Origin: Chloroflexota bacterium
Lineage (GTDB): Bacteria > Chloroflexota > Anaerolineae > Anaerolineales > UBA4823
Direction: 5' to 3'
Length of the DNA: 64,000 nucleotides
Assembly: GCA_029782365.1 (NCBI GenBank)
Contig: JAKOUW010000163.1
Coordinates: 1 to 64,000 of the forward strand
Position numbers and translations under genes: made by a program. The notes below the pieces were generated by a model, which was given only the letters and a program-made list of their open reading frames with translations, was not told where the DNA came from and made no database searches. Position 1 is the first letter of the stretch; the number at the start of each line of letters is the position of its first letter. Of this stretch, positions 15,961 through 25,249 are shown piece by piece.

Positions 15961-18555
15961 ATGGCGTTCGAGTTGCTTGAACGTGAAGCGCAGTGGCGGC
16001 AGGCTAACCAGGCTGCCAGGGAGGCGTACAACGGCTCAGGTGGGATCGTGTTGGTCAGCGGCGAGGCGGGGATAGGGAAAACAGCCTTCGTCTCAAAGCT
16101 TGCCGATTCCTTCCGCTCTTCAGCGCGTATTTTATGGGGCGCCTGCGATCCGCTGTTCACGCCCAGCCCGCTAGGCGCGGTTTATGAAATCGCTGTTAAA
16201 GATTTGCCGCATTTGCTTGACCTGTTGAACCTGGGCGGCTCGTGGGTCGCCACCGCAGCGGCTCTGCACAAAATCCTGTTGGAAAGTCCGCTGCCGGTGA
16301 TCTTAGTATTTGAGGATATTCATTGGGCAGATGAGGCGACCCTGGACCTGATCAAATACCTGGGTAGGCGCATTCGATATACCAAAGCCCTGCTGATCCT
16401 CACTTACCGGGAGGATGAATTGGGCGGCCGGCGCCCCCTGCACTTTGTGTTGGGCGACCTGCCGGCGCAGAGCACAACCAGGCTCAATTTACTGCCGCTT
16501 TCGGAGCAGGCGGTTGAAGCCCTGGCCTCTCGGGCCGGCCGGACTGCGGCAGGCATTTACAAGGCTACGGGCGGTAACCCATTCTTTGTCACCGAAGTTC
16601 TGCGCAGCCCGAGTGGGGAGATGCCAGCCACAGTGAAAGATGCCATCCTGGCGCGGCTGGCTCACCTGCCGCCCGCGGTTGGCGAACTTTTAGAGTTGGT
16701 GTCGATCGTCCCAGGAGGGGTTGAGCCCTGGCTGCTCGAAAGCATCCTGCATCCAGCCCCTGGGGTGCTGGATGCCTGCCTGGAAAGTGGGTTCCTGATC
16801 GAAAACGGCGATCTGCTGTCTTTTCGTCACGAGCTGGCGCGGCTGGCGATCGAAGACTCTCTGCCGGCCAGCCACACGAAAGATCTGCACCGCCAGGCGC
16901 TGAAAGCTTTGCGCGGTCGGCCGGCAGGTGAAATTCCCCTGGCCCGGCAGGCGCATCACGCGGCGCACGCCGGGGATGTGGATATGATTCTGGAAACCTG
17001 CTCGCAGGCTGCCCAACAAGCCAGCCTGCATGGCGCGCACCGCGAAGCCGCCAGCTTTTATCAGGCTGCTCTGCGCTATCAGCAGCGCCTGCCTGAAGAT
17101 GCCCGAGCGCGCCTGCTGGATGAACTGGCATTCGAGTATTACTTGACCGGCCAGATTGCCCCGGCTATTCAGGTCCGCAGCCAGGCAGTTGAACTTTGGC
17201 GTCTGGCCAGCCAGCCGGAACGCATCGGTGATGATTTGCGCTGGCTGTCACGCCTGTATTGGTTCCAGGGCAATAAGCAAAAGGCTGAGTTTTTTGCCTT
17301 AGAAGCTCTTGCCGCGCTGGAGCCGCTGGCGCCGGGAAAAGAGCTGGCCATGGCCTACAGCAACCGTTCCCAGCTCCACATGCTGGCGGAGGAACATGCG
17401 GCAGCCATCAAATGGGGTAAGAAGGCGCTCACATTAGCCGAAGAGCTTCACGAGACGGAAATTATCATCCATGCGTTGACCAATATCGGGTCAGCCGAAA
17501 TGGTGTTTGACGATGCTGGCGGGCGGGCGACCCTGGAGCGTGCGTTGAAGCTGGCGAAAGATCGGGATCTGCATGATCATGCTGCCCGCTGTTACGCCAA
17601 TCTGATCAGCCGTGCCATCCAGGACCGGAACTACCCGCTCGGCGAACGTTACTTGGGGGATGGGTTGGCCTACACAACCGACCGCGACCTGGATTCGTAC
17701 AGTATCTACCTGTTTGGATGGCGCGCGCGCTGCTTTTTTGAACAGGGCCGCTGGGTAGAAGCGCAAGCAGATGCGGAAAAAGTTCTTTCCCTCCATCCCG
17801 GCTCAGCCGTAATGGCGCTGCCAGGGATCATCACGCTAGGACATCTCAAAGCGCGTCAGGGAGACCCTCAGGCCATGCGCTGGTTGGACCAGGCCCGCGA
17901 TCTGGCGTTGGGCACCGGTGAATTCCAACGCATTTGCCCGATGGCAGTGGCCCGCGCTGAAGCGGCCTGGTGGGATAGACAGCCCGGCCAGGTGCTCGAA
18001 GAGCTAAAACCAGCCTTCGCCCTGGCATACTCGGCCGGTGATGATTACCAGCTTGGCGCGATGCTGTTTTGGAACTGGAAAGCCGGAGGGAGCGTTCCGG
18101 ACAGCCGTGCAATCCCTCCGGCTTACCAGGCGATGATTGCGGGTGACTGGCGCGCCGCGGCTCAAGCCTGGGAGCACCTCCTCTGTCCTTTCGAACGCGC
18201 CCTGGCGCTGGCTGAAGGCGACCTGGCGGCGCGCCAGGAGGCGCTGGAGATCTTCGAGAAGTTGGGCGCCCGGCCAGCGGCGCGCCAGGTGCGCGAGCGG
18301 CTGCTCGCCGGCGGAGTCAAAGGTTTGAAGCGTGGCGCGCGCGCCTCCACACGCGCAAACCCCGAGGGATTGACGGTGCGAGAAATGCAAATCCTGGCTT
18401 TGCTGGTCGAGGGGCGCAGCAACGCGGAGATTGCCGTCCAACTCAGCATCACCTCCAAGACGGTCGACCACCATGTATCTGCGATCCTTGCCAAACTGCA
18501 GGTGCGCAGCCGCCTGGAAGCGGCTGCCGTCGCCCGCCAGAAAAAAATCTTGTGA
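15961..18555 (+). CDS. MalT-like AAA-TPR-LuxR transcriptional regulator
   Basis: 864 residues. An N-terminal STAND/AAA ATPase has Walker A GEAGIGKT (residues 34-41) and Walker B VILVFEDIHWADEAT. A long helical TPR-like central region (~330-780) has repeats such as AMAYSNRSQLHMLAEEHAAAIKWGKKAL. The C-terminal LuxR/GerE helix-turn-helix (~798-860) reads LTVREMQILALLVEGRSNAEIAVQLSITSKTVDHHVSAIL. Such proteins bind ATP and an inducer through the TPR part and then activate promoters. It has its own strong promoter, and the next genes (NTF2/TusA-like and DsrE-like) are on the same strand behind a 139-base gap with a direct repeat. They are plausible targets. The inducer is unknown. Confidence 0.92.
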   Translation: MAFELLEREAQWRQANQAAREAYNGSGGIVLVSGEAGIGKTAFVSKLADSFRSSARILWGACDPLFTPSPLGAVYEIAVKDLPHLLDLLNLGGSWVATAAALHKILLESPLPVILVFEDIHWADEATLDLIKYLGRRIRYTKALLILTYREDELGGRRPLHFVLGDLPAQSTTRLNLLPLSEQAVEALASRAGRTAAGIYKATGGNPFFVTEVLRSPSGEMPATVKDAILARLAHLPPAVGELLELVSIVPGGVEPWLLESILHPAPGVLDACLESGFLIENGDLLSFRHELARLAIEDSLPASHTKDLHRQALKALRGRPAGEIPLARQAHHAAHAGDVDMILETCSQAAQQASLHGAHREAASFYQAALRYQQRLPEDARARLLDELAFEYYLTGQIAPAIQVRSQAVELWRLASQPERIGDDLRWLSRLYWFQGNKQKAEFFALEALAALEPLAPGKELAMAYSNRSQLHMLAEEHAAAIKWGKKALTLAEELHETEIIIHALTNIGSAEMVFDDAGGRATLERALKLAKDRDLHDHAARCYANLISRAIQDRNYPLGERYLGDGLAYTTDRDLDSYSIYLFGWRARCFFEQGRWVEAQADAEKVLSLHPGSAVMALPGIITLGHLKARQGDPQAMRWLDQARDLALGTGEFQRICPMAVARAEAAWWDRQPGQVLEELKPAFALAYSAGDDYQLGAMLFWNWKAGGSVPDSRAIPPAYQAMIAGDWRAAAQAWEHLLCPFERALALAEGDLAARQEALEIFEKLGARPAARQVRERLLAGGVKGLKRGARASTRANPEGLTVREMQILALLVEGRSNAEIAVQLSITSKTVDHHVSAILAKLQVRSRLEAAAVARQKKIL

Positions 18556-18571
18556 CCTCTCCTTTCACAAA

Positions 18572-18601
18572 ATAGGGAAAACCGCACTCCAATATAGGGA
18601 A
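18572..18601. promoter_or_regulatory. Direct repeat ATAGGGAA with 22-bp period
   Basis: ATAGGGAA occurs at 18572-18579 and again at 18594-18601, two helical turns apart, in the gap between the LuxR-type regulator and the gene at 18695. The spacing would place two protein monomers on the same DNA face, which fits an activator site. No experimental link is known. Confidence 0.45.
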
Positions 18602-18694
18602 TTCTCCCGAAGCGGGTAAAGAGGCGGTCGGGTATCCTTGCTTTAATTTACTGGACATTCCTCTGTGTAGGAGATTAGAGAAAGGATGTAACAC

Positions 18695-19396
18695 ATGATA
18701 GCTTTAACGATTGAACAACAACCAGCCGATATGCTCGGCCAGCACGAATTGGGTAATATGTGGATCGAAGCTGTGGCAGAAGGGGCGTTCAACCGGCTGG
18801 CAAGTTTTTGCCGGCCTGAGATTGCCAGTTTTTTACTCCTGCCAAAGAAATACCTTACTCTGGAAAACGCCACTGCTCTGGTAGCCAAATACCATGATTG
18901 GTTTGGCGACTGCGCCAATATTCAGATCGAAGCCAGGCAAATCAGCGTGGTGGGCGAGCGGTTAGGAATCTTTTATCGATTCCGTTTGCAGAGGAACGGG
19001 GCATGGCATGTGATCGAACAGCAGTTGTACTGCACTTTGAGGAATGGCCTGGTGGAACGCCTGCATTTAGTGTGCAGCGGATTTCAGCCGCTCGATGACA
19101 GCGCTCCGGCGGCGCCAGTTCCATTCCAGGAAAGCGAGCCGCGTGACCCTGAGCGGCATGCGCTGTTAGACTTTCGCGCCGTCGAATATGCCAACGGCTC
19201 GACTTGTGCACTGCTCACACCCGCCATGCGCTCGAAGCTGCGAGAGTTGAGCTCTGGGCAGGTGTTGGAAGTGCGCGTCGATGACCCTACCGCCAGGGAG
19301 GATATCGAGGCCTGGAGCCGTCTCACCGGCAATGCGATTTTGAAAATGGCCGCTGGAGAAGGGCAATCTTTGAAGTTTTTTGTTCAAAAGAAATGA
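18695..19396 (+). CDS. NTF2-like domain fused to a TusA-like domain
   Basis: 233 residues. The first ~125 form a SnoaL/NTF2-like pocket domain (ADMLGQHELGNMWIEAVAEGAFNRLASFCRPEIASFLL, then VVGERLGIFYRFRLQRNGAWHVIEQQLYCTLRNGLVERLHLVCSG). Residues ~150-233 look like a TusA/SirA sulfur-carrier fold: LLDFRAVEYANGSTCALLTPAMRSKLREL, then QVLEVRVDDPTAREDIEAWSRLTGN. The family's Cys-Pro is represented by Cys-Ala, so the Cys is kept and the Pro lost. An AGAAAGGA ribosome site fits the ATG. The DsrE-like gene follows after 24 bases. Together they suggest sulfur-transfer or redox work in the cytosol. The exact role is unknown. Confidence 0.7.
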   Translation: MIALTIEQQPADMLGQHELGNMWIEAVAEGAFNRLASFCRPEIASFLLLPKKYLTLENATALVAKYHDWFGDCANIQIEARQISVVGERLGIFYRFRLQRNGAWHVIEQQLYCTLRNGLVERLHLVCSGFQPLDDSAPAAPVPFQESEPRDPERHALLDFRAVEYANGSTCALLTPAMRSKLRELSSGQVLEVRVDDPTAREDIEAWSRLTGNAILKMAAGEGQSLKFFVQKK

Positions 19397-19420
19397 CGGT
19401 TGAAGCCAAAGGAGTTTGAA

Positions 19421-19780
19421 ATGGCAAAATTAATGATTAACTGCACTCATGGGCGTGATGATCCCGAACGCGCCACCTTATCATTCGTGGTTGGGAACGT
19501 GGCGGCCTCGGCTGATCAGGAAGTGGTCGTTCTGCTGACGATCGATGGCGTGTGGAATGCGACGCGTGGTTATGCAGACAATGTTGCCAAGGAGGGCTTC
19601 CAGCCGCTGAAGGATGTGATGAAGTCGTTCGTCGACAACGGCGGGCAAATCTGGGTCTGTGGGGCGTGTGCTAAGCCGCGCGGCATCAACGACACGCAAC
19701 TCATCCAAGGGGCGCGCATCGTGACTGCGGCGAATGCAGTGGAATACCTGTCTTCGGGCGCGTCTTCGTTAAGCTTCTAG
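19421..19780 (+). CDS. DsrE/YchN-family protein
   Basis: 119 residues with the DsrE-like alpha/beta fold: MAKLMINCTHGRDDPERATLSFVVGNVA at the start, VVLLTIDGVWNATRGYADN, and GGQIWVCGACAKPRGIND. In DsrE/TusD relatives the Cys in the last segment can take part in persulfide transfer; two Cys (CGAC) are present here. The start at 19421 has a clear AAAGGAG ribosome site. It is coupled to the upstream TusA-like fusion gene, as in known sulfur-relay clusters. A strong terminator follows the stop. Confidence 0.85.
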   Translation: MAKLMINCTHGRDDPERATLSFVVGNVAASADQEVVVLLTIDGVWNATRGYADNVAKEGFQPLKDVMKSFVDNGGQIWVCGACAKPRGINDTQLIQGARIVTAANAVEYLSSGASSLSF

Positions 19781-19793
19781 CATTGTATTGTGC

Positions 19794-19826
19794 TGGCAGG
19801 CGAGTGCAGGTTCTGCTCGCCTGCCA
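19794..19826 (+). terminator. Intrinsic-type terminator after the DsrE-like gene
   Basis: A perfect 11-bp GC-rich stem (19794-19804 with 19816-19826) begins 13 bases after the stop codon and closes the regulator/sulfur-transfer block. The downstream U-tract is weak (AACAGAGTCTTCTT). Confidence 0.65.
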
Positions 19827-19851
19827 ACAGAGTCTTCTTAGGTCAGCCGAA

Positions 19852-19879
19852 TTGGTGGTGGTTTATCCTGCGGTATAAT
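19852..19879 (+). promoter_or_regulatory. Promoter of a likely leaderless GTG gene
   Basis: TTGGTG (19852-19857), a 16-base spacer and a perfect TATAAT (19874-19879). The GTG start codon at 19887 lies only 7 bases after the -10, so transcription would begin at or next to the start codon. Confidence 0.6.
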
Positions 19880-19886
19880 CCACGCT

Positions 19887-22800
19887 GTGGATGCAAGCAC
19901 AAACCTGCGCATCGATATGCTGGTTGGTGATGCCAATGATCCTTATTGGGGCCAGGTGCTGGAAGGAATGTACCAGGCCGCCCAGGCCCTGGGGGTGACG
20001 CTCGTCGATCTGAAAGAGAACTTGCCGTCCGAGCCTTCGGTTGAGGAGGAAGCGGCTTTACTCGAGGAACTGCTGGCCCTCAAGATAAAACTGCTGCTCG
20101 ACTGGGGCATGCCGAATAATGTCGCCTGGCGGCTGCTGGAAGCTGGAGCGACGATTGTCCACCTGGTTGAAACGGATATCAAGCACCCGCGCTGCTTTTC
20201 ACCAGTAGGGTTGTATGACGCGGCTCACATGGCTGGCGAATATCTGGCCCAGGTAAACCGCCCAGGAGGAGAAATCATATTGGTCGGTGGTTTGGGCTCC
20301 TCGCGCCGTTCCGAAACCGGCCGCAGCCGCATCCAGGGCTTTCTCGATGCCTTACGCCCACACCCGCAAATTCCGATCCGCCACATCCCAACCGGTTGGA
20401 CACACGCCAGCGGGTATGAGGCCGTTTTAAAATCGCTCACCCAGTCAACCAGCCCGGTGGGCGCCATTTTTGGCATATCTGATACGCTGGCTGCGGCAGC
20501 GCGTGACGCAGCCCAGGCGCTGCACTGCCTGGTGCCAGGCGCGCCTGTGGTGGGGATCAACGGAGATCCATTTGCCCTGGCGGCGATTGCCGTGGGCAGC
20601 ATGACGGCCACTATTGAGACCTCCGGCATTGATTTAGGCCGCGATGCTGTCCAAGTGGCTTTTGATCTTGCAAGCGGCAAGAGCACGCTCTCTCACTATC
20701 CTTACCGTCTGCGGCTGGTGACTGCCCAGAATGTTCACCAGGTCTCGGCGGAAAAATTGATTGCCATTGCTGAACTGCCGAACCGCCTGGTGGGGTTCAA
20801 CCGCAAAATTCAGCAAGAGCGCCTGGTACAGTTGGAGACCAGCCTCGAGATCAACCGGCGCGTTGGGGCTATTTTGGATTTGAACCAGCTTTCGCACGAG
20901 ATCGCTGAACTGATTCGCACCAATTATGGCTACGATGAGGTCAGCCTTTACCGTTGGTTGAGCGACCCGGGTGTGCTGGCATTGGAAAGCGGCGGGCAGA
21001 ATAATGTGAGTTTGCCGCTTGAAGAAGAAACGGCCTTTTCCGAGACAATCCGCCGTGACAGCCCGCTCTTTATACCCGCCACACCGGCGCAGATCAATTC
21101 TCGATTGCTGCTGCCAATCCATTTCAGCGGCACCATCACACATTTGCTGGACCTGAGGAGCAGCGGCAGTATGTTTCATACTCGCCAGGATTTGATTGGT
21201 TTGCAGTCCCTGGCAGATCAGTTTGGCATTGCCATCCGCAACGCTGAGCTGTATGCCGAAGCTGTCCGGGCGCAGGATGAAGCCCTGGCGGCCAAGGCGC
21301 GGGCCGAAAAAGCCGACCAATTGAAAACCCGCCTGCTCGCCAATGTCAGTCACGAACTGCGCACGCCGCTCAATATTATTATCGGCTACAGCCAATCGGC
21401 TATTGCAAAGCCCAACCCCTATAAAACCGAGCTGCCCGAAAAATTATTAACCGATATCGGTTATATCTATGACAGCGGCGAGCATCTGCTCCGGCTGATC
21501 AACGATCTGCTCGATCTCTCGCGGGCGGAAATCGATGAATTAGATTTGTTCACCGAGGCTGTTGACCCGCTCGGCCTGATCGAAGATGCCTTCTGCAGCA
21601 TGGCAGACACGCCAACGAATGAAAAAGCTGTCACCTGGCGACTGGAACTCCCCGATCGCCTGCCTATGTTGAACGCCGACCCGGTGCGGCTGAAGCAGAT
21701 ATTGCTCAATCTGTTGAGCAATGCCCGCAAATTCACCCACCAGGGCGAGATCGTTTTAGGTGCTGATATCGTTTTGCCTTACCTGCATGTATGGGTGAAG
21801 GATACTGGAGAAGGCATATCGATGGAAGATCAGGAGCGCATTTTCGAGCCGTTCTTCACTGCGCAGACTGCTGGGCACCGCCGCGAAGGGATTGGCCTGG
21901 GGTTGACGGTCACGCGCCGCCTGATAACCCTGCACGGCGGCTCGCTGTCCCTTGAGAGCCAGCCGGGTATTGGCAGCACATTCCATATGTACCTGCCTCT
22001 GCCGAACCTGGTGGATGAGCCTTTGCCCGCCACACTCAACCTGGATGCCCAACCGGTGGCTGTGATCGTTTCGCAGAGCGATCGGGTTTCGCCCGCCTTG
22101 GTGAATTTGTGCACCCGGCAAGGGCTTCAGCCCTACGTTTTGAACAGCATCGAAGACCTCAACCAGGCGTTAAAAAGCGGACGGCCAGAGCTGATCGCCT
22201 GGGACACCCGGCAGCCAGGTCCAAGAGATTGGGCATTGATCCAAAAATTGCGCAGCCATCCGCAGATTTGCCATTTGCCGTTCTTGTTGGCCGGAGGAGA
22301 TATCAACAACGATCAGGGCGAGGATGCTGGCTTCACCGATGTACTGTTAAAACCAATCCAGAGCAGTTCTTTAATCAAATTAATCGATTCTTTCCGCCTC
22401 GAGCAAGCGCAGGGTGAGATTCTGATCGTCGATGATGACAAAAGCGCGCGCGATTTAGTGAAATCTATTCTGGATGCCCACCTGCCCGGCTATTCAACGA
22501 TCTGCCTGGCCGGCGGTGCCGAAGCGCAAGCCTATTTATCCAAAGCCTCGCCAGGCCTAGTGATCCTTGATTTAATGATGCCGGGTGTGGATGGTTTTCA
22601 GGTGCTGGAATACATCCGCTCGCAGACGCGCACAGCTCAAACGCCTGTCTTGGTGATGAGCGGTCAGGTTCTGTCTTATGAGGATGTCAAACGCCTGAAT
22701 TATGACCGCGTGTTCTACCAATCGAAAAATATCTTGTCGTTGGAGGAAACCGCCGAGCGGCTCCTGCAAGTTTTGGGGGGCGGTGAGACCCTGCCCCAAA

Positions 22801-23129
22801 CCACCAGCAAGTTGGTAAAACAGGCGCTGGCATTCTTGCATCAAAATTATGATCGCTCTTTCACGCTTTTAGAAATAACCAACACCCTGGGTGTCAGCAA
22901 GAGCTACCTGAGCCAGATATTCCGCGACGAAATGGGCCTTTCACTCTGGGAATATCTGAATCGATTCCGTGTAGAGAAAGCACGGCAGCTACTGCGTGCA
23001 ACCAGCCTTTCGATCACCGAAATTGCTATGCGGGTTGGTTTTGAGGATTTCAGCTATTTTGGTCGGGTCTTTCACAAATACTGCGCCTGCTCGCCGCGCG
23101 CATTCCGCCAGCAGGCGCAGTCTCATTGA
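19887..23129 (+). CDS. Cytosolic sugar-binding / histidine kinase / dual receiver / AraC hybrid regulator
   Basis: 1080 residues, no signal peptide and no transmembrane segment. Residues ~8-290 form a LacI/periplasmic-binding-protein-like ligand domain (LVGDANDPYWGQVLEGMYQAA, VVGINGDPFALAAIAVGSMTATIE). A degenerate GAF-like region and coiled coil follow (~310-480), then HisKA with H489 (NVSHELRTPL) and HATPase with N-box LLNLLSNARKF, DTGEG (639-643) and GIGLGL (668-673). The first receiver (~722-835) is partly degenerate; the second (~844-963) has D849-D851, acceptor D895, S925 and K947. An AraC helix-turn-helix closes the protein (~975-1075). Sensing, phosphotransfer and DNA binding are thus in one soluble chain. 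It converges on the galactosidase gene and probably regulates the neighbouring sugar locus. Confidence 0.9.
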   Translation: MDASTNLRIDMLVGDANDPYWGQVLEGMYQAAQALGVTLVDLKENLPSEPSVEEEAALLEELLALKIKLLLDWGMPNNVAWRLLEAGATIVHLVETDIKHPRCFSPVGLYDAAHMAGEYLAQVNRPGGEIILVGGLGSSRRSETGRSRIQGFLDALRPHPQIPIRHIPTGWTHASGYEAVLKSLTQSTSPVGAIFGISDTLAAAARDAAQALHCLVPGAPVVGINGDPFALAAIAVGSMTATIETSGIDLGRDAVQVAFDLASGKSTLSHYPYRLRLVTAQNVHQVSAEKLIAIAELPNRLVGFNRKIQQERLVQLETSLEINRRVGAILDLNQLSHEIAELIRTNYGYDEVSLYRWLSDPGVLALESGGQNNVSLPLEEETAFSETIRRDSPLFIPATPAQINSRLLLPIHFSGTITHLLDLRSSGSMFHTRQDLIGLQSLADQFGIAIRNAELYAEAVRAQDEALAAKARAEKADQLKTRLLANVSHELRTPLNIIIGYSQSAIAKPNPYKTELPEKLLTDIGYIYDSGEHLLRLINDLLDLSRAEIDELDLFTEAVDPLGLIEDAFCSMADTPTNEKAVTWRLELPDRLPMLNADPVRLKQILLNLLSNARKFTHQGEIVLGADIVLPYLHVWVKDTGEGISMEDQERIFEPFFTAQTAGHRREGIGLGLTVTRRLITLHGGSLSLESQPGIGSTFHMYLPLPNLVDEPLPATLNLDAQPVAVIVSQSDRVSPALVNLCTRQGLQPYVLNSIEDLNQALKSGRPELIAWDTRQPGPRDWALIQKLRSHPQICHLPFLLAGGDINNDQGEDAGFTDVLLKPIQSSSLIKLIDSFRLEQAQGEILIVDDDKSARDLVKSILDAHLPGYSTICLAGGAEAQAYLSKASPGLVILDLMMPGVDGFQVLEYIRSQTRTAQTPVLVMSGQVLSYEDVKRLNYDRVFYQSKNILSLEETAERLLQVLGGGETLPQTTSKLVKQALAFLHQNYDRSFTLLEITNTLGVSKSYLSQIFRDEMGLSLWEYLNRFRVEKARQLLRATSLSITEIAMRVGFEDFSYFGRVFHKYCACSPRAFRQQAQSH

Positions 23130-23143
23130 TAGATTCAGCAAGC

Positions 23144-25228
23144 TCAAATTTGCTCAATTTTCAGCACTTTGCTCTGCAGATTTTTTAACTCTATTTTGAT
23201 TCCAGCTTCCATCCATGCCTTGCCAGAGCGCGGCCGGTCGAAGCCTTCCACACGGTATAACGCCTCCGGCTGCAAGCCTTTCAAGTAGATCACTGGCAGG
23301 TTAGCCGGGTCTGGCATGACGACTCGAAAAACAAACAAAACTCCCCGTGTCTTCTCTTTGTTGACGTACATCAGCGCAGAGAACTCACTCTTTTGAGGCG
23401 AGATCAGGCGGTACTGGTCGCCTAATTGGATGATTGAACGGATTTCTTTGTAAAGCTGGATGCAGCGTGCTGCCAGGTCACGCTCAGCAGGGCTCCATTC
23501 CAGCAAGTTGCCGCCCACCCCTAACGATCCGCACATGCTGACGTGGAAACGGAATTCGAGCGGGACCAGGTCGCGTCCCCAATCTGTTACCCATGCCTCC
23601 ATTGTAATAGCGGGAAGAAATTGGGAAAAACCTTCTTGGATGGACAGCCTGGCAATTGCCTCTGTATTATCCGAAATCCAGATCTGATCTGCCAGGCGCA
23701 GAATGCCAAAATCGGCGCGACCGCCTCCTCCAGAGCAGCTCTGCCAGATGACTCGGGGGAATCGTTCACGCAGCGTGCTCCAGACACGATACACGCCATA
23801 GACATAGCGCACCCACAATTCGCGAGGATCGCCAGGCGCGTTTTCCCAGCCCGGTTCGCTGACGTTGCGGTTCATATCCCACTTGACAAAGGCGATGTTG
23901 TTTTCACGCAGGATTTTATCCAGCACAGCGATCATGTAATTTTGAACCTCTGGCCGACCAAAGTTCAAGATCAACTGCTGGCGCGCCTCGGTGCGGGCGC
24001 GGGTCGGGAAATGAATGACCCACTCAGGGTGGGTGCGGTATAAATCGCTGTTTGGATTGACCATTTCCGGCTCGACCCACAATCCGAACTCCATCCCCAA
24101 GTCGTTGACTTTTTGGATTAGCCCACCCAGCCCGCGTGGGAATTTCACCTCGTCAGGCCACCAATCTCCCAGGCCTGCGTTATCGCTCAGGCGGCCGTGG
24201 AACCAGCCATCATCCATCACAAACAACTCGGCGCCTATCCTGGCGGCTATTTCAGCCAGCTCCGCCTGCGATGCTTCGTCGATATTAAACAAAGTGGCTT
24301 CCCAAGAATTATAGAGCACCTTGTGCGGCTGTGGGCCATGCGGCAGCAGCTCATTGCGAACGTAATCGTGTAAGGTGCGGCTGGCGGCGTGAAAGCCATC
24401 TTGAGTGTAACCAATGACGGCGGCCGGGGTAGTAAAAGGCTGGCCTGGCATCAGCTTCCAGGCGAAATCCCAATCATTCAGCCCAATACTGATACGAGTC
24501 GAAGCGAATTCCGTCACTTCAGCGCTGATCTTCCAGTTGCCGCTCCAGGCCAGCGTGCCAAACCAAACTTCACCTGAAAATTCTTGGGCGTTCTGGCTGG
24601 CAGCAAACCAAGGAGCGCTGTGGTGACTGGTTGTCAGCCTCCGGCTTTCTACATGCTTAAGGCCGGGGACGAGCGGTTCCTTTTGGATATGGTACTCGTC
24701 GAGATGGCGGCCGTACATGTGAGATAAGAAATAGTGATCACCCTGGGGCAGAGTGAGCTTGGCAGAAAACGCGCGTTTGATCAAGACCGGGGTCTCGCCA
24801 GAGTTTTCGAAGGTTACCCAGCGTTCGATCAAGTCATACGCTTCGTGCAGGCGGTAGTGCAGTTCGATGGTCAGTGGGTAGTGCGCATCTTGCAGTCGAA
24901 GAATGAGCTCTGGCTTTGCCGTATCGATCACCGAATAATCTTTGTAAATCAAAACGACATCGCGTACGCCGTCTGAGAATGAGACGAGAAACGCCGGGTC
25001 GGTGAAACGCAAAGCTGAATAGCCGGGATATTCCTCGGGCGTCATATGGGCGGACGAATCGAATGAGGTGCGCTCTACCGGGTTCAGTGGGTCAGGATAA
25101 TCACCTGGGTAGGGGAGCCGAGCACCCCAGTAACGCTGAGCCAACAGGCCGGCGGCGTTAAGGCCGATCGCGTAGGCGGTCTGGGACGTTTCAAGTACCC
25201 ATCCGCTGTTCGCAGCATGAATTGGCAT
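23144..25228 (-). CDS. GH36 alpha-galactosidase
   Basis: 694 residues, typical for bacterial GH36. An N-terminal beta-sandwich is followed by a TIM barrel with LYNSWEATLFNIDE, ELFVMDDGWFHGR, the nucleophile motif VKWDMNRN (Asp451) and the acid/base motif WISDNTEA (Asp520), plus the glycine-rich CSGGGGRAD loop. It releases terminal alpha-1,6-galactose from oligosaccharides such as melibiose or raffinose. No signal peptide is present, so it acts on imported sugar in the cytosol. It is the last gene of a minus-strand series that begins with a receiver protein and ABC permeases, 21 bases after an unfamiliar membrane protein gene. The C-terminus is a beta domain (YLKGLQPEALYRVEGFDRP). Confidence 0.94.
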   Translation of the reverse strand: MPIHAANSGWVLETSQTAYAIGLNAAGLLAQRYWGARLPYPGDYPDPLNPVERTSFDSSAHMTPEEYPGYSALRFTDPAFLVSFSDGVRDVVLIYKDYSVIDTAKPELILRLQDAHYPLTIELHYRLHEAYDLIERWVTFENSGETPVLIKRAFSAKLTLPQGDHYFLSHMYGRHLDEYHIQKEPLVPGLKHVESRRLTTSHHSAPWFAASQNAQEFSGEVWFGTLAWSGNWKISAEVTEFASTRISIGLNDWDFAWKLMPGQPFTTPAAVIGYTQDGFHAASRTLHDYVRNELLPHGPQPHKVLYNSWEATLFNIDEASQAELAEIAARIGAELFVMDDGWFHGRLSDNAGLGDWWPDEVKFPRGLGGLIQKVNDLGMEFGLWVEPEMVNPNSDLYRTHPEWVIHFPTRARTEARQQLILNFGRPEVQNYMIAVLDKILRENNIAFVKWDMNRNVSEPGWENAPGDPRELWVRYVYGVYRVWSTLRERFPRVIWQSCSGGGGRADFGILRLADQIWISDNTEAIARLSIQEGFSQFLPAITMEAWVTDWGRDLVPLEFRFHVSMCGSLGVGGNLLEWSPAERDLAARCIQLYKEIRSIIQLGDQYRLISPQKSEFSALMYVNKEKTRGVLFVFRVVMPDPANLPVIYLKGLQPEALYRVEGFDRPRSGKAWMEAGIKIELKNLQSKVLKIEQI

Positions 25229-25249
25229 AATTGAAAATCCTCCTGTATA

